Below are positions 1 to 6,242 of a stretch of 21,051 nt of DNA, one piece after another (the first letter of the stretch is position 1; each line of letters starts with the position of its first letter). The position numbers were made by a program, and so were the translations under genes. Below the pieces are notes generated by a model, which saw only the letters and a program-made list of their open reading frames with translations, did not search any database and was not told where the DNA came from. The stretch is from positions 1 through 21,051 of the IMG/VR virus record IMGVR_UViG_3300048930_000097; one strand, written 5' to 3'. This DNA comes from a virus.

Positions 1-1491
1 GCCGCCGGGGCGTTCTACGACGCGGGTGTCGCATCGCCAACGATCACTGACGTCGACACCGACGAGATCGTGCTCGACGGTCAGACGAGTGTAGCCGTCA
101 CCGGTACGGCGATGGGCACCACGAACGCGGATCGCGCGTTCACACTGCGACAAGCCAGCACGTCGGTCCCGCAGACCGAGACCGGCACCGGCACCGCGAC
201 CGCTGCGACGCTGACGATTGTCACGGAACAGAGTGGCGCGGACATCAAGTTCGGCGCGGCGACGCTACGAGCGACGCGCACGAGCGACAGCGCCTTCGGC
301 GAGTTGGCCATCACGGTCAACCCGCCGAGCGGCCATCTCTACGTTGACGTCGGCACGCCGGACACGACAGCGGCGAATCGCATCACAGCGGTCGCGGATA
401 TCGCTAGCGGCGATCAGTTGCAGGCGCGCGGCGTCGGTGGTGGCGCGGCGCCGACCGGGCTGACGATCAACACCGATGCGACGTGGCAGTTCAGCGCCGG
501 CAACGATCCGGCCGCATTCGACGTGCGGGTGTGGGATGCGTCTGATTCCACTTGGGGCGCTTGGGCGACGCAGAGTATCGACGCTGGCGGCGTAGCGCTG
601 ACTGGTGCTGCTATCACTGGCGCGACCGGGGCGCTGGGTGCGGCGCATGCGAACGCTATCAGCGGACAATTCGCCACGGCCGCAGCCGGCACCATCACCC
701 CGGCACGCACCAGTGCGATAACGGGACAATCAGTTGCTGCGGCGACGGGCGCTCTCGAGAGCGCTCGCACGGTCAGCCTGACCGGCCAGTCGATCACGAC
801 CAGCGCCGGCAGCCTCGGCAAAGCGATCTCGCGCGTGCTGGCCGGCGCGCAGTTTGCGGCTAGCCAGGGCAATGTCTCGGCGGGCAGCGATGTCATCGCA
901 GTGCTGACCGGTCAGTCGATCACGGCCAGCGCCGGAAGCGTGCTGGCGTCGCTGGCCAAGGCGTTAAACGGTCAGAGCGCTACGGCGGCACAAGGCAGCG
1001 TATCCGCTGGCAGCGATGTCATGGCTGCACTCACGGGGCTCGTCATCGCGTCGGCGTCGGGGGCGCTCGGGCCGCAACTGGCCAAGGCGCTTGCTGGCGC
1101 GTCGATCACGAGCGCTCACGGCAACGTAGCGGCCGGCAACGACGTGATCCGCGCGATCACGGGTCAGGCGATCGCAGCGTCGATTGGGACGATGGGACCG
1201 GCGCTGACGAAGGCGCTTGCGGGCGCGGCCATGGCCAGCGCGCAGGGCACGGTCACTCCGGAAAGCGGGATCACGGTCGCACTCACGGGTCAGGTCGCCA
1301 CGTTCGCGATGGGTGCGTTCGGAGTGTCTGCCAGCGTCGCAATCGCCGGGTTGTCTGCGGTAGCGAGCGGCGGGAATCTGTCGGTCAGCGCGCCATCGGG
1401 CGGACTGCCGTCGCAACGTATTGTTCGCGTATCGGCGCGCAACAGCACGGTCATCGTGCCGGCGCGCAACAGCCGCATCACGATTCACTGA
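1..1491 (+). CDS. Ig-like repeat virion/tail-fibre protein (5' end outside window)
   Basis: The frame is open from base 1 and the first in-frame ATG (base 70) lies inside a domain that already reads as Ig/IPT-like (ITDVDTDEIVLDGQTSVAVTG), so the true start is upstream. About 200 residues of beta-rich sequence, with a WDASDSTWGAWATQSI segment near its end, lead into about 13 tandem 20-22-residue repeats and a basic tail (VRVSARNSTVIVPARNSRI). Composition is Ala/Gly/Thr/Ser-rich, with no signal peptide or membrane segment in the visible part. It is followed after 8 bases by a small gene with its own GAGAGG ribosome site, and its neighbours also look like fibre proteins. A fibre or surface decoration role is inferred from Ig-like domains plus phage context; no catalytic motif is seen. 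It could instead be a capsid-surface decoration protein. Confidence 0.72.
   Translation, partial: AAGAFYDAGVASPTITDVDTDEIVLDGQTSVAVTGTAMGTTNADRAFTLRQASTSVPQTETGTGTATAATLTIVTEQSGADIKFGAATLRATRTSDSAFGELAITVNPPSGHLYVDVGTPDTTAANRITAVADIASGDQLQARGVGGGAAPTGLTINTDATWQFSAGNDPAAFDVRVWDASDSTWGAWATQSIDAGGVALTGAAITGATGALGAAHANAISGQFATAAAGTITPARTSAITGQSVAAATGALESARTVSLTGQSITTSAGSLGKAISRVLAGAQFAASQGNVSAGSDVIAVLTGQSITASAGSVLASLAKALNGQSATAAQGSVSAGSDVMAALTGLVIASASGALGPQLAKALAGASITSAHGNVAAGNDVIRAITGQAIAASIGTMGPALTKALAGAAMASAQGTVTPESGITVALTGQVATFAMGAFGVSASVAIAGLSAVASGGNLSVSAPSGGLPSQRIVRVSARNSTVIVPARNSRITIH
598..1404 (+). repeat. Thirteen tandem ~20-residue protein repeats (diverged at DNA level)
   Basis: Within the partial fibre-like gene, units begin with a hydrophobic residue and follow L-[TAN]-G-[QA]-x-x-[AT]-x-[AS]-x-G-x-[VLI], for example LTGQSITASAGSV and LAGASITSAHGNV. 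The early units are 20-21 residues. From the fourth onward, 20- and 22-residue units alternate (the longer ones carry SAGSDVI-type ends), giving a ~42-residue higher-order period of ~126 bases. The DNA copies are diverged, so this is an old protein repeat and not a recent microsatellite. Confidence 0.8.
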
Positions 1492-1499
1492 GAGGTCAC

Positions 1500-1688
1500 A
1501 TGCTGGTTCACACCACTGCCGGACTGGTTCCGGTCGAGCGCCTCACCGTCGAGGACATCACCGAGTGGCACGACAACGCGCGCGTCACGGCGACCGAATG
1601 GCGCATGGACGGCGAGATCGTGCGTCGGGACGTGCACGTCAATATCTTGTGCGGCCAGTCGCTCGACGGCGAGCAGGCCATAATCTGA
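1500..1688 (+). CDS. Small hypothetical phage protein (62 aa)
   Basis: Not recognised as a named family. The ATG lies 8 bases after the stop of the repeat protein and is preceded by GAGAGG at good spacing; the next gene begins 14 bases after its stop. The product is small and acidic, without signal peptide or membrane segment, and reads as a compact globular domain (a VPVERLTVEDITEWHD segment, then a Val/His-rich strand). Its tight packing between two virion-type genes suggests that it is made with them, perhaps as an assembly partner or small structural piece, but the sequence gives no functional motif. Confidence 0.6.
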   Translation: MLVHTTAGLVPVERLTVEDITEWHDNARVTATEWRMDGEIVRRDVHVNILCGQSLDGEQAII

Positions 1689-1702
1689 ACGGAGAAGCCT
1701 AG

Positions 1703-2158
1703 ATGGCCAACACGCAGGCAATTGCCACCAGTTTCAAGACCGAGCTGCTCACCGGTCATCACGCTCTTGGCACGACCGTGACTCGTGGCGCGACCACGGC
1801 CGATGTGATCAGAGCCGCGCTGTTCCTGGCATCTGCCACGATCAACGCGGCAACCACGACCTACAGCACGACCGGCGAGGTGACGGGCAGCGGCTATACC
1901 GCTGGCGGCGTGACGGTCACGAACGCCAATGCCCCCGCCGCCACGGGCACGACAGCCTTCTGGACGCCGTCTGCCTCGCTGAGCTGGACCACGGTCACGC
2001 TCTCGACGGCGTTCGACTGCGTGCTGCTCTACAACAGCACGCAGGGCAATCGCGCCATCGCGGCCTACACGTTCGGCAGCCAGACGGTAACGGCCGGCAA
2101 CTTCACGCTGACCATGCCGACCAACGACGCGACCACCGGACTGCTGCGGCTGGCGTGA
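1703..2158 (+). CDS. Phage virion-associated protein of the MANTQA-type (151 aa)
   Basis: The start ATG is preceded by GGAGAAG at good spacing. The N-terminus (MANTQAIATSFKTELLTG) and a central STTGEVTGSGYTAGGVTVTN segment resemble a protein often found among structural or fibre genes of tailed phages and usually annotated only as hypothetical; this comparison is from memory. The sequence is Thr/Ala-rich, predicted to be beta-rich, with no signal peptide, membrane span or catalytic motif. It is the third of four consecutive same-strand genes in the fibre-like block, and its stop lies one base before the next ATG. A role as a small virion or fibre-associated protein is an inference from context. 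Confidence 0.68.
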   Translation: MANTQAIATSFKTELLTGHHALGTTVTRGATTADVIRAALFLASATINAATTTYSTTGEVTGSGYTAGGVTVTNANAPAATGTTAFWTPSASLSWTTVTLSTAFDCVLLYNSTQGNRAIAAYTFGSQTVTAGNFTLTMPTNDATTGLLRLA

Positions 2159-2159
2159 G

Positions 2160-2663
2160 ATGAGCTGGTGTGAGGAAGACAGCGCGGGCGGCCCTCGAAT
2201 CGTCGTCGATCCAAAGCGCAGCTTCGACGAGATACCGATCCGGTTCGATTGGCACGACTATCTCGCGAACTTGCCGGAACGCGGCAATGCCTACGCGCTG
2301 AATGCGCGAGTGCGGCCGCGCCGGGCCAATGCAACTGGCCTCGAGTATCAGGCCACGACGGCCGGGACGACGGGCCGACGCGAGCCGCGCTGGCCAACGG
2401 CACTAGGCGGCACAGTGCCGGATGGGTCAGTGGTGTGGACCGCTGTCGCACTTTCGACGGCCAGCCTGCGCACGACGATCAGTAGTCAATCGGCCCCGGC
2501 AGTGACCGGGGTGACTGTCGGCGCGCCGACGCTGGACGATCTGGCGTACACCGTGCTCGTTTCAGGCGGCACGAGCGGCCAGACGTACGAGATCAAGCAT
2601 CAGGTCACGCTGGCCAACGGCGAAGAGAAAGAGGCTGTGGCCGTATTGCTGGTGCAGGACTGA
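2160..2663 (+). CDS. Putative tail-fibre/tip-associated protein (167 aa)
   Basis: The ATG begins one base after the previous stop, so translation is probably coupled. Residues 1-50 include an acidic/aromatic FDEIPIRFDWHDYLAN segment. Residues 60-100 hold a module (REPRWPTALGGTVPDGSVVW) of a kind that recurs in phage fibre and tip proteins. The last ~60 residues look like an Ig/FN3-type beta-sandwich ending in a strand pattern typical of fibre attachment domains (YEIKHQVTLANGEEKEAV). No signal peptide or membrane span is present. Together with its upstream neighbours it forms a cassette of virion surface genes lying before the packaging genes. The exact role is unknown; attachment of the repeat fibre to the particle is one possibility. 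Confidence 0.65.
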   Translation: MSWCEEDSAGGPRIVVDPKRSFDEIPIRFDWHDYLANLPERGNAYALNARVRPRRANATGLEYQATTAGTTGRREPRWPTALGGTVPDGSVVWTAVALSTASLRTTISSQSAPAVTGVTVGAPTLDDLAYTVLVSGGTSGQTYEIKHQVTLANGEEKEAVAVLLVQD

Positions 2664-2685
2664 GATGATCCCGCGCGTGACGGCT

Positions 2686-2901
2686 CTAAGCGCTTTCCTT
2701 GCACTTGGCACACCTCACCTCTGTTCTCGAGGTCTGCAACGCGATGAGCAGACCCAAAGCTATGAGCGTGAGGCAGCCGACAACCCCAAGAGGGGCCACG
2801 GCAATGCCGGCCACGATGACGATAGCGCCGATCACGGTGTTGGCTGATGCGACCTTGCGGACTGGTAAGGCGACGTACTGATGGTTGCAGGGTGTATCCA
2901 T
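2686..2901 (-). CDS. Small antisense membrane protein with terminal Cys/His pairs (71 aa)
   Basis: This is the only minus-strand frame in the window that reads as a real protein. It starts MDTPCNHQYV, has one long hydrophobic stretch (about residues 21-55) broken by an APLGVVG turn that could form a two-helix hairpin, and ends SRTEVRCAKCKES. C5/H7 and C64/C67 could bind one metal ion if both ends face the cytoplasm, which the flanking Arg/Lys residues favour. It fills a 272-base gap that has no convincing plus-strand gene. No good ribosome binding site or promoter is visible upstream, and an in-frame ATG 14 codons further upstream is an alternative start. An independently expressed accessory gene (for example superinfection exclusion) is speculation; I do not recognise the family. 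Confidence 0.52.
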   Translation of the reverse strand: MDTPCNHQYVALPVRKVASANTVIGAIVIVAGIAVAPLGVVGCLTLIALGLLIALQTSRTEVRCAKCKESA

Positions 2902-2935
2902 GAGGCGACGGTAACAAGGGCGAGGGACTGAGGCA

Positions 2936-3490
2936 ATGGTCATGGAGGTCAGCGTCAAGGGTGACGTGGATGCTGTTCTCAAGGACCTGGGTAGCCTAAG
3001 CCTGCGAGTAGATATTGCCATTGCCCAAGCGCTGAACCGCACGGCTGCGCGGGCAAAGACCCAAGCTGTACGCACCATTGCGAAGGAAAGCGGGATTCAG
3101 CAGAAGGCTGTCCGAGACAGGATCGCCATACGCAAGGCCTCGAGCTATGCGCTGCACGCGATCATCAGTGCCGAGCCCTATGCGCCGAACCTGATTCGCT
3201 ACAGCGCACGACAGACCAAGCGAGGCGTGAGCGCCAACGCATGGCGCAAACGCAGGATCTACCCCCGCACGTTCATCGCCAACCAAGGCAGGACGGTATT
3301 CAAGCGTATAGGCAAGGCGCGGCTGCCCATCCGGCCGGTGTATGGACCCAGCATTCCGCGCACGTTCATGCAGCGCGTGACGAACGAGGCCATGACACAG
3401 GCGGTCAGAGAGAGATTCCCTGTCGAGTTCACTCGTGCGCTGAACCTGCAACTGCGCCGTCGTGGGCTGATGTTGATATCGCTGGAATGA
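2936..3490 (+). CDS. Minor tail protein Z-like (gpZ family)
   Basis: This 184-residue basic protein matches the size and layout of lambda gpZ (about 192 residues), a tail-completion protein needed for a functional tail end at the head joint. Visible family features are an N-terminal VKGDVDAVLKDL helix region, ALNRTAARAKTQAVRTIAKESGI followed by a short basic domain (VRDRIAIRKAS), a central YPRTFIANQGR.TVFKR segment, and the C-terminal VYGPSIPRTFM motif with a helical tail. ATG 2936 has GAGGGA eight bases upstream; ATG 2942 has GAGG at the same distance, so either could be used. In lambda, Z lies between FII and U; here it precedes the terminase genes and U follows FII directly. Confidence 0.82.
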   Translation: MVMEVSVKGDVDAVLKDLGSLSLRVDIAIAQALNRTAARAKTQAVRTIAKESGIQQKAVRDRIAIRKASSYALHAIISAEPYAPNLIRYSARQTKRGVSANAWRKRRIYPRTFIANQGRTVFKRIGKARLPIRPVYGPSIPRTFMQRVTNEAMTQAVRERFPVEFTRALNLQLRRRGLMLISLE

Positions 3491-3605
3491 CGTGGTGCAC
3501 AGGAATTTTCACGGGTCCTTCCCGGAAGGGTCGCCATGCGGGTCTCGCCGCCGCGGAATTCTTGGATGCACGAAAACAAAACTTGCTGAATTTTGAAGGA
3601 CTTGC
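3491..3605 (+). other. Intergenic gap upstream of small terminase: candidate cos region
   Basis: These 115 bases carry no gene. They contain an inverted repeat (CCTTC at 3517-3521 and GAAGG at 3525-3529, extendable with wobble pairs), a GC-rich patch at 3538-3556 (CGGGTCTCGCCGCCGCGG) and an AT-richer stretch at 3556-3596 that stands out from the GC-rich surroundings. No T-tract follows the hairpin, so it is not a terminator, and I see no convincing -35/-10 pair. In lambda the cos site and small-terminase binding sites lie just before nu1, so this is where a cos site would be expected. Calling it cos is inference from position only. Confidence 0.35.
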
Positions 3606-4190
3606 GTGCAGTTTCCCACGCTGAACGGCCGCCAATTCGCCGAATTGATAGGGATGTCGCAGGCGTCCGTGTCGGGATTTATACGCGATGGAATGCCGAG
3701 CGAGAACGGCGGGCGCAATGGGCGCGGCGTTCAGATCGATCCGGCTGCCGCCATCCCGTGGGTAATCAACCACCGCGAGCCGGCGGGTTCGCAGCGCGAG
3801 CGGCTGGCGAAAGAGCAGGCCGACAAGGTTGCTATGGAGAACGAGACGCGGCGCGGCCGGCTGATCGATATCGCCATTGTCGAGGAGGTACTGATGGTGA
3901 AAGCCGCATATCTCGCGCAGGCACACGACGCGGTCTCAGGGCGGCTCGCACATGAACTTGCAGGTATCACCGATCCCGGACTCATCCGCACGAGACTTCT
4001 TGCCGAAATGCGAGAGATTCGAGCAGGGGTCGCGGAGCACACTCTGCGCACTGCCGACGCTATCGATCGCATTGCGCAAGACGTCGAGCATCGAGACGCC
4101 GCCGCCGAACCGGACGGCGAGCCAGTGGGCGGATCAGACGCGGCGCCTGCCGGAAGGAAGCGCCGAGCCCGGAAGGTGGCGAAGCAGTAG
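3606..4190 (+). CDS. terS: Terminase small subunit, Nu1-like
   Basis: The small terminase recognises the packaging site and loads the large subunit. The N-terminal ~50 residues form a winged-helix/HTH (LNGRQFAELIGMSQASVSGFIRDGMP, then a glycine-rich wing) as in lambda Nu1. Residues 60-95 (RERLAKEQADKVAMENETRRG) are the helical segment typical of Nu1, followed by helices ending in THTLRT-like sequence near residue 147. The Arg/Lys-rich tail (RKRRARKVAKQ) has unusual composition because it overlaps the start of the large subunit in another frame. The GTG start is supported by GAAGGA five bases upstream. At 194 residues it is close to Nu1 (181). It is followed in overlap by the large terminase. 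Confidence 0.87.
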   Translation: MQFPTLNGRQFAELIGMSQASVSGFIRDGMPSENGGRNGRGVQIDPAAAIPWVINHREPAGSQRERLAKEQADKVAMENETRRGRLIDIAIVEEVLMVKAAYLAQAHDAVSGRLAHELAGITDPGLIRTRLLAEMREIRAGVAEHTLRTADAIDRIAQDVEHRDAAAEPDGEPVGGSDAAPAGRKRRARKVAKQ

Positions 4191-6009
4191 GACGCCGTAC
4201 TGCATTCCGATTGTCGAGGCGTGTTCGGACCCGAAATATCGACGGGTCACTGCGATCATGGGATCGCAGATGGGCAAGACCGAGGCGTTGTTCAACGTCA
4301 TCGGTCACAAGCTCGATGACGATCCGGCGCCGATTCTGTACTTCGGGCCGACGAAGTCGAACATCGACGGCGTGATCGAGCCGCGTGTGGCGCAGATGTT
4401 GAGGTCTGCGCCGTCACTCTGGGCAAAGACCCTGCAAGGCCGGCGCGCGCAGAAGCTCGTTAAACGCGTAGCGGGCGTCACGTTGCGCCTGGCGTGGGCG
4501 GGTTCTCCAACAGAGCTCGCCTCGCAGCCGGCTCATACGGTGCTCGCGGATGAGGTGGATCGCATGGAGCCGATCCCCGGGGAAGGCGACCCGCTCACGC
4601 TCGCCGAGGCGCGCATTGCGACGTATCCCGACGGCCGGCTGATCGTCACGTCGACGCCCACGGAAGGGAACGTCGAGACCTACATTCACCCGGACACGGG
4701 GATCGAGCACTGGAAGGTGGCGAAACCCGAGGACATTGCGAGCCCGTCCTGGAAGCTATGGCAGGAGGGCACGCGGTTCGAGTGGGCGGTGCCATGCCCG
4801 GAGTGCGACGAATACTTCGTCCCGCGCTTCAAGCTGCTGTGGTGGCCGAAAGGCGCCACGGCGCGTCAGGCGCTTCGAGAGTCACGATTGACGTGCGCGC
4901 GCTGCGGCACGCAGATCGAGGATCACAAGAAGACCTGGATGAACGAGCGCGGGCACTACCTAGCGCCCGGGCAGAAGGTCGAGAACGGCGTGGTGGTCGG
5001 CGAGCCGCCGGAAGCGTCGGATGCGTCGTTCTGGGCGTCTGCACTGATGTCGCCTTGGGTGACGTTCGGCAAGCGGGCATCCGACTGGATCAAGGCGGTT
5101 GCCAGCGGCGATCCGGATCGTATCCGGGGCGTGCTGAACACTGCGTTTGGCGAACTGTACCGCGTGGGCGGCGAAGCGCCCCCGTGGCAACGAATCCGGG
5201 ATCTGTGCGGCGAGTACACGAGCGGCGATGTGCCGCCCGGTGTTGAGTCGATCACTGCGTTCATCGACGTACAAAAGGATCGGCTGATCTACGCCATTCG
5301 CGGCTGGGGCGCCGGCATGCAGTCCTGGCTAATCGAGGCGGGCGAGCTGTGGGGCGACACCGAGCTCGATGACGTATGGCAGCAGCTCGGAGAGTTTCGG
5401 GACCGCAAGTTCGGCGAACGCGAAATTCGGATCAAGCGCATCGGCATCGATTCGGGGTATCGGCCGGGAGACGTGAAGCGCACGCCGGACAACCGGATCT
5501 ACGAGTTCTGCCGCCGATACAAGGGCTGGGCGCTGCCGACGAAAGGCCGCGATCGGATGGCGAAGCCGCTCAGCCCGTCGCTGATCGACGTGACGGTGCG
5601 CGGCAAGGTCGTGAAGAACGGCCTGCAGCTCTGGCACATGGACACCGACTTCTTCAAGTCGTGGGTCTACGCGAGATTCGAGTGGCCGAAAGATCAGCCT
5701 GGGGGCTGGTCCGTGCCGCAGGACGTGACCGACGACTACTGCCAGCAAGTCACGGCTGAAGCGCGCGTGCTGAAGCCCTCCGGCCATGCCGTGTGGCTGA
5801 AGGTCCGCAAGGACAACCACTACCTCGACTGCGAAGCCGGGGCGGTGGCGATGGCGTACTCGCTCGGATTGCATACGCGAGTAAAGCCGAGACGGGAAGC
5901 CGCTTCGCAGGCAGCGGCGGCACAAGTGATTCACGCTGCGCCACCACCAGCGCAAGCCGTGCAACGGTCAACGGGTCGCTTTGTTCGCAGAGGGAATTTC
6001 CGCCGATGA
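3952..6009 (+). CDS. terL: Terminase large subunit, GpA family
   Basis: This is the ATP-driven packaging motor and nuclease that cuts concatemeric DNA. Numbering from ATG 3952: adenine/entry motif around 55-80 (QWADQTRRLPEGSAEPGRW), Walker A-like GSQMGKT at 104-110, Walker B VLADE at 197-201, paired Cys motifs C282/C285 and C315/C318 (a zinc-ribbon-like insertion), and nuclease-domain acidic residues D439 (FIDVQ), D500 (IGIDSG) and D626 (YLDCEAG). The Ala-rich C-terminal tail probably contacts the portal. The first ~45 residues lie out of frame over nu1 and do not look conserved; TTG 4072 is an alternative start, as homology-like sequence begins near 4105. No strong ribosome site is seen, suggesting coupling to nu1. 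The stop overlaps the gpW-like start (ATGA). Confidence 0.93.
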   Translation: MNLQVSPIPDSSARDFLPKCERFEQGSRSTLCALPTLSIALRKTSSIETPPPNRTASQWADQTRRLPEGSAEPGRWRSSRTPYCIPIVEACSDPKYRRVTAIMGSQMGKTEALFNVIGHKLDDDPAPILYFGPTKSNIDGVIEPRVAQMLRSAPSLWAKTLQGRRAQKLVKRVAGVTLRLAWAGSPTELASQPAHTVLADEVDRMEPIPGEGDPLTLAEARIATYPDGRLIVTSTPTEGNVETYIHPDTGIEHWKVAKPEDIASPSWKLWQEGTRFEWAVPCPECDEYFVPRFKLLWWPKGATARQALRESRLTCARCGTQIEDHKKTWMNERGHYLAPGQKVENGVVVGEPPEASDASFWASALMSPWVTFGKRASDWIKAVASGDPDRIRGVLNTAFGELYRVGGEAPPWQRIRDLCGEYTSGDVPPGVESITAFIDVQKDRLIYAIRGWGAGMQSWLIEAGELWGDTELDDVWQQLGEFRDRKFGEREIRIKRIGIDSGYRPGDVKRTPDNRIYEFCRRYKGWALPTKGRDRMAKPLSPSLIDVTVRGKVVKNGLQLWHMDTDFFKSWVYARFEWPKDQPGGWSVPQDVTDDYCQQVTAEARVLKPSGHAVWLKVRKDNHYLDCEAGAVAMAYSLGLHTRVKPRREAASQAAAAQVIHAAPPPAQAVQRSTGRFVRRGNFRR

Positions 6010-6242
6010 GTGGCATCACGCTCGCACAAGCTCAGCAGATTCTAGACTGGCTCATCGAGCAGAAGATCTGCGATCCAGCGGGGAATATCGGGTCCGTCAG
6101 TATTGCTGGCCGGTCTGTTAGTTACAGGAGCGCCGCCGATCTCGATGAAGAAATATTCCGGTGGCAGGAAATCGTGACCGAGTTGCAGCGTCGAGCCGCC
6201 GGCATGTCCCGCATCGGGATGAAGCTGGCCAAGTTCTCATGA
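6006..6242 (+). CDS. gpW-like head-tail connector protein
   Basis: A 78-residue protein starting in an ATGA overlap with the large terminase stop and ending in an ATGA overlap with the portal start, exactly where lambda W lies. gpW is added to the portal vertex after packaging to retain DNA and allow tail joining. The family pattern is visible: an N-terminal helix (LAQAQQILDWLIEQK), a beta-hairpin (SVSIAGRSVSYRS) and a second helix (AADLDEEIFRWQEIVTELQR), comparable to lambda's [21 protein letters not shown] segment. An upstream in-frame extension inside the terminase gene exists but has no ribosome site, so ATG 6006 is chosen. Confidence 0.86.
   Translation: MSGITLAQAQQILDWLIEQKICDPAGNIGSVSIAGRSVSYRSAADLDEEIFRWQEIVTELQRRAAGMSRIGMKLAKFS

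Noticed and set aside
2665-2847. A 60-residue plus-strand frame after the fibre-associated gene
   Set aside because: The translation is low-complexity and His/Asp-rich without fold features, whereas the minus-strand frame over the same bases reads as a membrane protein. A weak AGGA site is the only support.
3513-3532. Inverted repeat considered as a terminator
   Set aside because: No T-tract follows and the loop is only three bases; kept as part of the cos-candidate region.
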